The notes under the pieces: model-generated
Database searches by the model: none
Seen by the model: only the letters and a program-made list of their open reading frames with translations
What the model was told of the DNA's origin: nothing
Assembly (NCBI GenBank): GCA_016704445.1
Contig: JADJAE010000008.1
Coordinates: 1 to 64,000 of the forward strand
Source: Deltaproteobacteria bacterium
GTDB lineage: Bacteria > Myxococcota_A > Polyangia > Polyangiales > Ga0077539
DNA length: 64,000 nucleotides
Direction: 5' to 3'
Program-made: the position numbers and the translations under genes
Shown here: one piece after another, positions 7,628 to 17,009 of the stretch
How the letters are laid out: every line of letters starts with the position of its first letter
How positions within the stretch are numbered: the first letter of the stretch is position 1

Positions 7628-9129
7628 GTGCCCACCTCCCCGAGCAGCGCGTCGTAGTCGCGCAGATCCACCGTCAGCGCAGGCATCTCCGGCACCGTCG
7701 GACGGCGCTCACCGAGCACGAGCGCCTTGACCCGCTCGCTCGTCAGGGCGCCGCCCTCGGCGAGCAGGAGCGTGAGCGCGGCGGTCACGTCTGATTCCAT
7801 CGTGCTCGCTGCCAGGTGCAGGATGCGCAGGTACTCCACGTCCCCGGCAACGCCGCGGTCGGGCGTCTGTAGCGCGTCGTAGGCCCGCCGGAAGACGAGC
7901 GAGGGGAACATCTCGTCGCGATAGACGTAGCGCGCGAAGCCGCCGGGCTTGCACACCAGCGACCAGATCACATGGCGGTAGTCGATGCGGTGCTGGCGGC
8001 GCCCGCGCAGCCGCTCGCACGAGAGCTCGAGCTTGCCGCGGTAGAAGGCCTCCAGGCGATCCTCGTAGAGGCGCACCTGGAGCGCCTCGCCGATCAGCCG
8101 CGAGGGCACCGAGTACGAGCAGCCCTTCACTCGGATGGTGCTCCACTCGCTGACCTGCGCGACCTCTTCGCGAAACTCCTGGAGCTTGCCCACGTCGAGC
8201 ACGCGCATCGCCGCGATCTCCTCGGCGACGCGTGGCCCGCGGCCCGTGTTGGCCTTGCGGACGACCTCATCGACGAAGGCCTGCCAGGCCTCGACGCTCT
8301 CGAAGTCGCGGCTCCCTCGCACCAGCAGCGCCTGCTCCAGGCGGCGCTTGAGGGCGCCGTTGGCGGCCTCCACGTCGCCATTCTGCTCCTTGGCGCCGAC
8401 CTCGGTCGTGCGCGGCGTGAGCGAGAAGTGCCGCATGATCGCGAGGTACTCCTCGTTGAACGGCCGCTGCCGCCCCTCGGGGTCCGGGGCGCTCACCGAG
8501 GGGCGGTGGGTGGCCGCGGTGGAGTGATCGGTCTGATGGAACTGCGGCACCCGCCCCAGCTGAAACAGCGCCCGCTGGAGCCCTTTGCGGATCGCGGCGA
8601 TGGACTCCGAGAGGCACACCGTCGCCCAGAGCCAGTTGGAGAAGGGCAGCACGACCACGCAGAGCAGGTGAACGAACGCCTCCCCCGCGATGGTCACCGC
8701 GAGCTCGCCGGTGCTGGTGAAGTCCGTCTGCGCGGCCTCACCCGGTCGGTGGCGCTGCGCGAGCACCACCTCCTTGTCGGCGCCCTGCGCGGCGCGCCAC
8801 GCGCGGATCATCCGCTGCAACGTGCGCAGCTGCCCCGGGGCGAAGCGGTCCGGGTGCTTCACCGTGAGGAGCTCGAAGACCGTCTTGGCCTCCAGCGCGG
8901 GGGTGTCCCGGAGCAGCGCCTCGATCTCCTCGCGGTGCTCGGCGAAGGGGTCCTCTCGGGTGCGCCAGTCGCGCGGCGCTCGCATCTGCGAGGGCAGCGT
9001 GGCGGCCGCGATGTACTTGCGCGCGGTCTTGCGATCCATCCCGGCCTTGATCGCCGCGAGGCCAACCGCGCCGTGCTTGCTCAACTCTTCCATCAGCTTC
9101 CTCACCTGGTTGTCGGTCGCGGGCCTCAC
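7624..9129 (-). CDS. istA: IS21 transposase IstA
   Basis: The 501-residue DDE transposase catalyses strand transfer for the IS21 element. An N-terminal helix-turn-helix region (residues about 8-40, GLAAIKAGMDRKTARKYI) is followed by an RNase-H-like core. The acidic residues are visible in AAQTDFTS, FHQTDHST and KEQNGDVEAANG. The C-terminal portion contains the usual beta-rich domain (RVKGCSYSVPSRLIG). The start is GTG at 9129, about 110 nt inside the right end of the element. Its stop overlaps istB by 4 nt, typical of translational coupling in IS21. Confidence 0.93.
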   Translation of the reverse strand: MRPATDNQVRKLMEELSKHGAVGLAAIKAGMDRKTARKYIAAATLPSQMRAPRDWRTREDPFAEHREEIEALLRDTPALEAKTVFELLTVKHPDRFAPGQLRTLQRMIRAWRAAQGADKEVVLAQRHRPGEAAQTDFTSTGELAVTIAGEAFVHLLCVVVLPFSNWLWATVCLSESIAAIRKGLQRALFQLGRVPQFHQTDHSTAATHRPSVSAPDPEGRQRPFNEEYLAIMRHFSLTPRTTEVGAKEQNGDVEAANGALKRRLEQALLVRGSRDFESVEAWQAFVDEVVRKANTGRGPRVAEEIAAMRVLDVGKLQEFREEVAQVSEWSTIRVKGCSYSVPSRLIGEALQVRLYEDRLEAFYRGKLELSCERLRGRRQHRIDYRHVIWSLVCKPGGFARYVYRDEMFPSLVFRRAYDALQTPDRGVAGDVEYLRILHLAASTMESDVTAALTLLLAEGGALTSERVKALVLGERRPTVPEMPALTVDLRDYDALLGEVGT

Positions 9130-9239
9130 GCGCCGGCAGTCGCCCCATGCGACGCCGCCGCGCTACCCCGTCGAACCGCCGTCTCCCAAATGGGGCGATG
9201 TAGTTGTCGCCGTCGGGGCGATGTAGTTGTCGCTCAGCA

Positions 9240-11127
9240 GGTAGGGCGCGCGGCAGCGGGGAAGGGGGCACCCTCGCCGCCGTCCGACACCCATCCGAGC
9301 ACCGCTCTAGGACGTTCTGCAGCGCGAGGCTCTTGCTCGATACCTATTGCAATGATGACGACCCGCGCTTCGCGGCGGCGTCGGTCCGTCGGGTGTCGTC
9401 GTACGTCGTCACTGAGGTCTTCCCGCCGCGCACGTTCGCTTTCATCACTGTCGGCGGCTACTACCCGCCGGGAGACGGGACCGCGACGATAGATCACGGC
9501 GCCTTTGACCTCACGATCACCGAACTGGCGGGCGTCGCCGAGGGCGGTGTGTGCGACCCCGAAGGCGTCCGCGATCGCTGCGCGCCCTCGTCGAGCGGCG
9601 CCTCTCTCGCCTGCGTTCCCGATCGATTCGGCGCGACGACGGGGCACTGCCTGGCGCCTGGCACCGTCGCGGGTGCGCCGTGCAGAACGACCTCGCTCAC
9701 CCGGTGCGATGAGCCGATGACCTGCTCCGCGTCCGGGGTCTGTCAACGCCCGGCGTCAGCTGACCTGCCGTGCGATCCCTTCATGGTCTGTCCCGAGGCC
9801 TCCTTGTCCCTCAACACGACGCTCGGCGCCGTGCGCGGTACCTGCCGTCGCATGGGATCGATGCCCAGATCCCCCTGTCGCGGTGCGGGGCTCTCGGAAG
9901 GGCGTTGCGACGCCCCGCTCGTGTGCGCCTTCGACGTCGATTCGACGCGCTCAGCAGTGCGCGTTCGTCAGGCGGCGACGGGGGGAGACTGCGACGCCTA
10001 CCGCTCGGTGTGCCCGAGGGGCTCGTCGTGCGTCGCGTCCAACGATCTCGCGTCAATCGGGACTTGTCGTCCGGATGGGGCGAGCCTTCGCGCGCGTTGC
10101 AGGGCGACGTCTCCGCGGTGCGACGCCTCCCTGGTTTGCGTCGGCTCGGGGTTCGTCGACATGTGCGTGCGTCAATCGACCACGAACATGGTCTGCGACC
10201 CAGAGTTCATGTGCCCCGACGGTGAAGCGTGTCTCTCACGGACCCCACCGACCACGTGCGGGGATTGTGTGGAGCGGTGGGGCAACCGGGAGGCGCGTGC
10301 CTCCTCGGCGCCACGACCCCGTGCGCAGGGTCGGCGACGCAGCAGCGCAAACAGCGGCGGGACTTGCTCAGGAACGTCGTCGGGACGGGTGTTGCGTGTG
10401 ATCGTCTTCGGACGCGCTGCGATGTGGGGCTCTCCTGCGTTTCTCCGGCGGGCACCTTCGCCGCGGGCACGTGTAGACCTGACGGGGAGGTGGCGGGTGC
10501 CAGGTGCCGCACGGGTGCCTCGTCTTGCGCCTCGGGGCTGACGTGCGGGGGCTCTGCGCTGAGCGGGGATGTCTGCGCTCGCACCGTGGCAGCAGGCACG
10601 GCGTGCGATCCCGTGGCGGGCACGACGATGTGCCCTTCGGGCCAGTACTGCCTCGCGAGGGCGTTCAATGCGGGTATTTGCGCGTCGACGACCGCGATGG
10701 AGAGCGAGCCCAACGACGCTCCGACCGACGTAGCGACGGGTCCTGTCGCGACGTCGACCGTGTATCTCGGCACCCTCGAGCGCTCGGATGTGGACTGCTA
10801 TCCCATTCAGGTCCCGGCGGGCGGGCGGGTGATCGCGATGGTGTCCGATGGAAACGGTCGTTGTCCGGTGAACCTTGGCGGAACGCTGGTTTTGGACCTC
10901 TACGGAAGCGATGGGGTCACCGTACGCGGCACATCGATGCGAAACGGCCCCAGCAACGCGGGCTTCTGTTCGACATTGACGGCGGCCGAGTCGCGACCTA
11001 TCCCTGGGCCGCGGGGCTCGCCGAGGGGACCTACTACGTCTGCGTTCGCGGTTGGCAGGAGCGGTTCACCGGAGCTGCCACCGATCGCGTCGAGCGTTAT
11101 GCGCTCAGCCTCGGCTCGGCGCGATGA
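9240..11127 (+). pseudogene. Broken cysteine-rich surface protein with PPC-like domains
   Basis: The coding signal runs from the IS21 right end to a TGA at 11125-11127, but in three frames. It begins with a pre-peptidase-like beta domain (CNDDDPRFAAASVRRV). It continues with many Cys-rich repeats of the type 'C.PDG...G..C......C....' and closes with a second PPC-like domain (ESEPNDAPTDVATG ... ERSDVDCYPIQVPAGG). Frame changes lie near 10260, 10340-10390 and 10980. No start codon with a signal peptide is visible, so the 5' end was either removed by the IS21 insertion or lost earlier. Whether the internal shifts are decay or sequencing error cannot be decided here. An intact relative would be a secreted or surface-anchored protein. 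Confidence 0.65.
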
Positions 11128-11470
11128 GGTGAGTTGAGCAGGATATTCGACTCTACACTTTTCTCCACGCGTCCTTGTTGAGGTCGGGGAAGGTCATCTT
11201 GCTCGTTCCGCCGGGGATGCGATTCCCCAGCGGGTCGACGAGTTCGACTTCGACGCAGGTGGTCCCCACGTCGCGGAGCGACCGCGCACGAGGCCATGCA
11301 CACCCCCAGGGCAAGCTCATCTCCCGGTCTGTGATTCCGCGGCGACTCTCACCAGGAGTCCGCTTCGGACTTTGGATCCCTTGCCCGTTGAAGAACATCG
11401 TTGCCGCGGGATTCATCCCGCGGAGCGGAAAATCAAGCCGTTTTGAGGACGTCGCCCTGCTGTGACGGTG
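11128..11470. other. Remnant-rich stretch without an intact gene
   Basis: A short minus-strand frame ending at 11153 reads VEVELVDPLGNRIPGGTSKMTF and NKDAWRKV. The first phrase resembles the small 'VELVD..G.PIPG' module found next to VgrG/PAAR-type proteins, but only about 40 residues are present. Upstream it merges with the decayed IS4 transposase frame. I find no complete gene, promoter or structured RNA. Confidence 0.4.
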
Positions 11471-11705
11471 TTGCGTCTCGGCGTGGACTGAGCTGGAGCG
11501 CCCGGCCACCACCGCCGTCATCCCCCCCACGATGGTCGAGAAGGCGATCGTGCCTCTACTGCTGGCGCTCCTGTTCGAAGAGGGCGTTGATCTCCTCGGC
11601 CGCGAACATCTGCTCCAACACCAGCCGCAGCGACGCGGCCAGCGGGTTCTTCCGCAGGAAGCGGTCGAGGAGCATCGCCGCCAGTCCCGGTGCTCGGTCG
11701 TCCAT
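11471..11705 (-). pseudogene. Decayed IS4-family transposase, N-terminal fragment
   Basis: From an ATG at 11705 the frame reads MDDRAPGLAAMLLDRFLRKN and then MFAAEEINALFEQERQQ, followed by TAG at 11556-11558. This is the characteristic beginning of IS4-type transposases, which usually continue '..QY.R.LTFST.V..M..VV......SVHA'. The continuation is present in a shifted frame (AFSTIVGGMTAVVAGRSSSVHA). So one nonsense change and one frameshift inactivate it, and the whole DDE catalytic domain is missing beyond about 11471. The inverted repeat at 11842-11874 lies about 140 nt upstream of its start and may have been its terminal repeat. Confidence 0.7.
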
Positions 11706-11841
11706 GCGCCGACTGGTACACCAACGGGAACTCTGGAGCGCGGGCGACTCCGCGGCTTCGTGGCTGGGGCCAGTCCTCATGTCAGACGGCGAAGTCTGCT
11801 CTCAAGTCGATGACCTCAGCATCGATGTTGAAAGGGATGGT

Positions 11842-11874
11842 CATAGGGAAAGCAACGCGGCACCCTCACTGACA
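11842..11874 (-). repeat. Right copy of the 33-bp inverted repeat
   Basis: Reverse complement of 3335-3367; 26 nt (11842-11867) identical and 5 of the next 7 matching. It lies between the decayed IS4 transposase and a small lipoprotein gene and marks the right border of the 8.5-kb accessory segment. Confidence 0.8.
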
Positions 11875-11900
11875 CCGATAGCCGACATTGGAGGATGCCA

Positions 11901-12404
11901 TCACTCGACTCGAACGTAGGCGCGGCGATACCGAACCCCGGTGACGGTCGGGGGGAACGACAAGCCGGCATCGCCGACGATCGCGTCTGGACGAAGCGAA
12001 GGGTGCGAATACGACGTCCGATGGCCGCACGGAATCCTGACTTGCCCGTCGGGTGTGACCTCCGCATCGACCCGGACGCAGTCGGGCTCCGGTCGATCGC
12101 TCATCGCGGTGCAGGTCCAATCTGGCGGGCACCGATCCCGCGTGCCCCAGCGCTCGGCCGCACACGCATACGCCGTGATCCGCGGCACGCGGCGCGGATC
12201 GACGACGACGTCCGGGACGACGCCGCTCCAGCTCGTGTCCGACATCTCGGAAGTTACCAGGAAAGGAGGCCTCGGCGGACTCCGCCTCACGGTCGTCCGC
12301 TCCTCGTTGCACCCGAGTTCGATCACCGTCCCGCCTCCAGCCCCTGGGCGGCCGATCGGACGCGCGCATCCGATCGCAACGACGAGCACCAGCATCGATC
12401 GCAT
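11901..12404 (-). CDS. Small lipoprotein of unknown function
   Basis: A 167-residue protein beginning MRSMLVLVVAIGC with a short lipoprotein signal (Cys 13). The mature part contains several cysteines (ELGCNEERTT, YACAAERWG, RCPPDWTCTAMSD, CVRVDAEV) that could form disulfides and ends with a beta-rich segment (GVRYRRAYVRVE). The start at 12404 is chosen because upstream in-frame sequence has no signal peptide. No domain family is recognised. Its stop lies 27 nt from the right inverted repeat, so it sits just outside the accessory segment. Confidence 0.55.
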   Translation of the reverse strand: MRSMLVLVVAIGCARPIGRPGAGGGTVIELGCNEERTTVRRSPPRPPFLVTSEMSDTSWSGVVPDVVVDPRRVPRITAYACAAERWGTRDRCPPDWTCTAMSDRPEPDCVRVDAEVTPDGQVRIPCGHRTSYSHPSLRPDAIVGDAGLSFPPTVTGVRYRRAYVRVE

Positions 12405-12847
12405 CAACAAGGTTGCCTCGACTGCAACGATACACGGGGCCGACGTGACCGGTTGCGCCGCTCGACGCTGCCGCCAGACAAGAGGCGACACCACGCCAGC
12501 GCGCGGAGCGGGCACCGGGAGCACGAGGCGCCCTGCGACAGGGCGCACCGACCAGCGGGCCTGCCGACTCAGCGTCACGCGGCAGGCGATCGTCGCGAAG
12601 TGATCGCGCATGGGGCCATGCACGACCCATCGCGGACGAGGTCGCGGCCTCCAACGTGGGGGTGTGCATCGCCATCGGGCATCGGTGGGTCGATCAAGGG
12701 TGGCGGCGGGGTGGCGGCGCCCGCTGGAGGACCTGCGCGCCTGGGTGGCGGCGCTGCGGTAGCGGAGGCCGTCGCAGTGAGCCGCGACAGCAATGTAGGT
12801 GGGTGGGGGTGGTTGTCGGACTCGAATCTGTGGTAGCCCTCCGCCCC
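12405..12847. other. Non-coding stretch, nothing recognised
   Basis: Divergent intergenic space between the small lipoprotein and the L,D-transpeptidase-like gene. Only short frames with arginine/glycine-rich composition are open. The promoters of both neighbours should lie here but I cannot point to a convincing -35/-10 pair. Confidence 0.4.
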
Positions 12848-14200
12848 GTGAACACGACGCGCGCGTTTGGCCTGGTCTGTCTCGCGGTTGGGGCCCTCGG
12901 GGGATGCGGCTCTGCCGACCCGATGGAGGGCGAGGGTGACGGGCTCGACACCGGGGGCCTGGACTTCTCGACCGAGGAGATTCGCAGCACTGGTTCTCCG
13001 CCCTGGGTCTACGGGGGTTTCCGCTCCCGATGCTGGTGAACCCGAAGGTGGTGGTCTCGCAGGCAGGGGCACACTTCGGGTGATGGGCGACCTCCCGAGG
13101 GGTGGTGGGGGGGGGTCCCCTACTACGCCTTCGGTGGAGACGGTGGGGCGCGCAGGGCGCTGACGGTCGTGTACCGGATCGCGACCGGGGCGAGCGCCTC
13201 GCCTGACTCCGCGGCGCGCACTCTTCAGCACGGTGTCGGGATTCCCTTCCGCCCGAACGGGATGGCCTACCCGACGACGGGCCCGAGCTACGTGAACTGG
13301 GGCGGCTCCCTTCATCGCGTACAACGGGGCATCGCGTTCCACGGGCCGATCACGTACACGACCACCACCGCGGGCGGCGGAACGCGTCTACGACTGGTAC
13401 CTGCAGCGCGGGCCGGTCTCGCACGGCTGCCAACCGTATGCACGGGCGAGCACGTGGTCGAGGTCGCGCGTACCATCGGCTTCGACATGCACAACACCTG
13501 GGGCTCGAACGTGAGGTCGCGCGGCGGTGCCGGTGCAGGTGATCCGTGACTACGACCGCCTCGCCACGGGAGAGGCGGTCGACGTCGACTATCCCCGCTG
13601 GGGCGGGGCGCGCGCCCCGACGGGTCCGACCCGGGTGTTCCCGACGTGGAGCGCCGACGAGATGCCCCGCATCGTGTGCCGACAACCGCGCGAGACGCAC
13701 GTCGAACACCCGCGTTCCCGACGGCTTCTGCGACTATATGCCCTCGAACGGAAGGGACCTCGCGACCGGCAACCCCTCGGCCCGGTGCTGGTCGACAACG
13801 GGACCGCGGCCTTCAGTGCGTCGTCGTCCTTCGCGCGCTACACCCGCAGCCCGGTGCGCGTGGGGCGGCGACTACATGGCGGCCGAGCCTTCGCCACCGC
13901 GGGCACGGCGACCTGGGAGGCTCCCGGTCACCCGCAGCGGCAGCTTCCGACTGTGGGCCCGCTACGCCCCCCTGACGAGAACCGCAACACCCGCGCGTCC
14001 TACCGGGTGTACACCGACGCGACCGAAGACTCCGGGCAGACCCCGATGACGGTCAACCAGCGTCAGCCCGGGACGCAGGGCTGGGTGCAGCCGGGGTCTA
14101 CCTCGCTCAACCCCGGGGCGAAGGTGGTGCTCAGCGCGGCGTCGAGCCTCCGACGGCTGGACCATCGCCGACGCCGTGCGACCGCGAGCCCACGCCCTGA
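12848..14200 (+). pseudogene. L,D-transpeptidase (YkuD-type) lipoprotein with golvesin-like C-terminal domain, multiply frameshifted
   Basis: A GTG start gives a lipoprotein signal (VNTTRAFGLVCLAVGALGGC). The protein can be followed only by switching frames at least six times. YkuD hallmarks are still readable: FHGPIT, then RGPVSHGC around 13415-13435 and, one frame away, GEHVVEVAR. The last part (SYRVYTDATEDSGQTPMTVN ... SDGWTIADAVR) matches the golvesin/Xly carbohydrate-binding-like domain, ending at a TGA at 14198-14200. An intact version would cross-link or tailor peptidoglycan from the periplasm. Most shifts lie in C or G runs, so base-calling errors could explain them; treat the pseudogene label as provisional. 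Confidence 0.65.
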
Positions 14201-14287
14201 GCCGCCCGTCCCCCCACCGCCACTCCAGCGGTTGACGATCGCCCTTGGCGTCCCGCGCGCGGCGATGCAAGGTCCGCGTCCTCCGCC

Positions 14288-15461
14288 ATAAGGACACTCC
14301 CCCCCTTCGCCCACGTCGACCGCGCCGCCTTCGCCCGTGACCTCGACGCCGCCCGCGCGGAGCTCGACGGCTCCACGCACGCCGACGACCTCGCCCACCT
14401 GCTGCGCATGGAGCGCTGGGGCCGCGCCTGCGCCGCCGTCGGCTACGCCACGGCCTGGGTCGGGCCCAACCCGCTGTCGATGGCGGCGCTCAGCACGGCG
14501 AGCGTGGTGCGCTGGGCCATCGTGGCCCACCACGTCGTGCACCGCGGGTACGACAAGGTCGAGGGCGCGCCCGCGCGGCTGACGAGCGCGGGCTTCGGCG
14601 CGGGGCGGCGACGGCTGGTCGACTGGTTCGACTGGATGCTCCCCGAGGCGTGGCGCCTGGAGCACAACACCTCCACCACTATCACACCGGAGAGACCCTC
14701 GACCCCGACCTGGTCGAGGAGAACCTCAAGGCGGTGCGCGACGCGTCGCTGCCGCTCGCGGTGAAATACGCCGTGGTGGGCTTCTACGCGATGACCTGGA
14801 AGTTCACGTACTACGCGCCCAACACCTGGCAGGTGATGCGCCGGGCGGAGCGCTGTCGCGAGGCGGGTCAGGCGCCGTCACCGAAGAAGATCGCCACCGG
14901 GCCGGAGTCGTACCTGGCGGTGCAACCCCCTTCACCGGACGGGCGGCGCTACCTGAAGGAGTGCGCGCTGCCGTACGGGCTGACGCGCTTCGTGGTCATC
15001 CCCGCGGCGTACTCCCCGTTGGGCCCCTGGGCGGTGGCGAGCGTGTGGATGAACTCCGTCGGCGCCGAGGCGCTCAACAACCTGCACTCCTTCGCGCTGA
15101 TCGCGCCCAACCACGCGGGCGACGACGTGTGGCGCTTCGAGGGCCCGGCGCGCGAGCGCGGGGAGTTCTACCTGCGGCAGGTCACCGGCTCGGTGAACTA
15201 TCACACGGGCAGCGAGGTAGGAGACTTCCTCCAAGGGTTCCTCAACTACCAGATCGAGCACCACCTGTGGCCCGACCTGCCGGCGCGGCCTACCAGCGCC
15301 TCCAGCCGAAGGTGAAGGCCGTGTGCGAAGCACGGCGTCCCCTACGTGCAGGAGGGCCACAAGCCGCGGTGAAGAAGCTCGTCGACATCATGGTGGGCAA
15401 GACCTCGATGCGCCGGGCGCCCGCGACCGCCGCCCGCGAGCAGGTCGCCGCGGCGGGGTGA
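14288..15461 (+). pseudogene. Membrane fatty-acid desaturase, frameshifted
   Basis: The three histidine boxes of membrane-bound acyl desaturases are present in order: HHVVH (about 14530), EHN.LHHYHT (about 14660-14690, across a 1-nt shift) and YQIEHHLWPDLP (about 15250). The C-terminus (RLQPKVKAVCE, VKKLVDIMVGKTSM) is reached after another shift near 15290. The enzyme would introduce a double bond into acyl chains at the inner membrane using O2. The frame begins with ATA at 14288 exactly where a start is expected (ATA AGG ACA CTC), so either the start is mutated or a base is miscalled. Apart from these defects the protein is well conserved, which argues for sequencing error. Confidence 0.7.
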
Positions 15462-15474
15462 GGGCCGACGTCCC

Positions 15475-16342
15475 CTACCGCGTCACCACGATCGCCACGC
15501 CCGTCACGGCCAGCGCCGCGCCGAACCACCGCCGCGCCGGGATGCGGTCGCCCATCGCGCGCGACATCAGCATCAGCACGATGGCCCCGGTCTGGTTGAG
15601 CAGCGCCGCGAGGCGGTGCCGTATTTCATCCCGCCGAGCCACAGCAGCATCGACACGTAGGTCGCCAGCACCGTCGCCGGCACCGCCACCCGCCACGCCG
15701 GCTGCGGCTTGAACAACGCCAGCGCCTCCCGCCCCTTGCCCCGCGCCAGCTGCACCGCGAGCAGCGCCGCCGAGCCCGCCAGCAGGCGTATCGTCGTCGC
15801 CTCGACCAGCCCGCTGCGGCCCAGCGCGGGCTTCGCGAGCACCACGCCCACCGCCGTCGTCATCACCCCGCCCAGCACCAGCGCGAGGCCGCGCGGGTCG
15901 ACCTTCACCTCGCCGCGCGACTGCCACACCACCAGCAGCAGGCCCACCAGCACCAGCGGCGCGCCCCACAGGAAGCCCGGGCGCGGCACCTCGCTCAGCC
16001 ACAGCGTCGAGATCAGGATCACCGTCGGCGAGTAGGCGCAGTCCGCGACCGCGGCGACCGAGGCGTCGACCCGGCGCAGGCCCGCCAGGAAGAGCGAGTC
16101 GGCCACCGCGAGGCCCAGCACCCCGCTGCCGATGAGGCACAGCCAGTCGAGGGCGCTTCGATGAGCGTCGAAGTGCAGGCCCGCCAGCGCCATCGTGAGC
16201 AGCAGCAGCACCGTCGCGACGGCGTTCTTGAAGAGGTTGAGCGAGACCGGGTGCACGTCCCGAGGCGGCGGAAGAGCATCACGGCGGTGGCCCACACCAC
16301 CGCGCAGCCGAGGGCCATCGCGTCGCCGATCCAGGGGGGCAT
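15475..16342 (-). pseudogene. DMT-superfamily (EamA-type) transporter, frameshifted
   Basis: About ten hydrophobic segments typical of drug/metabolite transporters with two EamA repeats. The start MPPWIGDAMALGCAVVW lies at 16342. The central part (DVHPVSLNLFKNAVATVLLL ... MLLWLGGMKYGT) is in a second frame and the last helix (GAIVLMLMSRAMGDR ... GVAIVVTR) in a third. Frame changes lie near 16262 and 15612. Residues typical of the family, such as the NLFKN motif in TM2 and the duplicated fold, are intact. Substrate unknown. It is followed upstream by a small membrane protein gene on the same strand. Confidence 0.65.
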
Positions 16343-16382
16343 CACAGGGTGGCGCGCTCTATAGCCCAACCACGAGGGGTGG

Positions 16383-16979
16383 CTACCATGCCCCGACGAG
16401 CTGCACGCCGTTGAGGGAGGGCGCGAGCTGCCAGGTCACCGCGGGGCGGTCGCGCCAGCGCATCGCGCGGGTGGGCATCGTGAGCAGGTTGGCCTCGCCC
16501 ACCACGACGGAGGTGCCGAAGCTCAGCGCGGCGGAGACCGGGCGGTCGTAGCCCACCCAGAGCACCAGGCCCGAGGCGACCGCGACGACGCCGACCAGCA
16601 GGTGGTTGTACCAGGCGCGGCCGCGGGTCTCGGCGTCGGCCGCCCGGGTGATGGCCGCGGCGACGTCGCCGGTGCGGCGGGCGTCCGCGGCGGCGCGCCA
16701 GACGTTGGGGATCGGCGAGATGATCATCCCCCCGACCGCGAGGAAGGAGGTGGCCGCGACGACGGCGGCGTCGATGCGCAGCCCCGGGTCGTCGAGCGCG
16801 AGGGCGAGCGTGGTCTGCCCCACGGCGGAGATGGAGTAGGCCGCGGTGAAGCCCCAGTACCAGATGCGGGCGTGCGTGGCGTCGCGCTCGAGGAGGGCGA
16901 CGCGGGGGTCGACCGGGTCGGCGTGGGCTGCGAGGGGGACGGCGGTGAGCGCGATGGAGAGGGCGGCCGCGACGCGCAT
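16383..16979 (-). CDS. Small membrane protein of unknown function
   Basis: A 198-residue protein with a signal peptide (MRVAAALSIALTAVPLAAHA) and about four further hydrophobic segments (residues about 45-62, 70-90, 128-146, 150-165). Conserved-looking phrases include WYWGFTAAYS and WYNHLLVGVVAVASG. It is uninterrupted, unlike its neighbours. I recognise no family. It is co-directional with the exporter genes upstream (31 nt after the permease stop) and with the DMT transporter downstream. Confidence 0.6.
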   Translation of the reverse strand: MRVAAALSIALTAVPLAAHADPVDPRVALLERDATHARIWYWGFTAAYSISAVGQTTLALALDDPGLRIDAAVVAATSFLAVGGMIISPIPNVWRAAADARRTGDVAAAITRAADAETRGRAWYNHLLVGVVAVASGLVLWVGYDRPVSAALSFGTSVVVGEANLLTMPTRAMRWRDRPAVTWQLAPSLNGVQLVGAW

Positions 16980-17009
16980 CGCGGACGCATATCACGGGAG
17001 AGGGCGGAA

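Larger units (their letters stand above)
6722..9239 (-). mobile_element. IS21-family insertion sequence, complete
   Basis: About 2.5 kb, the usual size of IS21 elements, with istA and istB overlapping by 4 nt on the minus strand. The ends are TGCTCGACGTCAACTACATC on the left and the inverse of TGCTGAGCGACAACTACATC on the right. Each end carries a second inner copy of the ACAA(C/T)TACATC-type site (left 6752-6765 region, right around 9198-9209), as expected for the multiple terminal binding sites of this family. I see no convincing target-site duplication. Both genes are intact, so the element may be active. It sits between the lipoprotein operon and a broken cysteine-rich gene. Confidence 0.88.
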
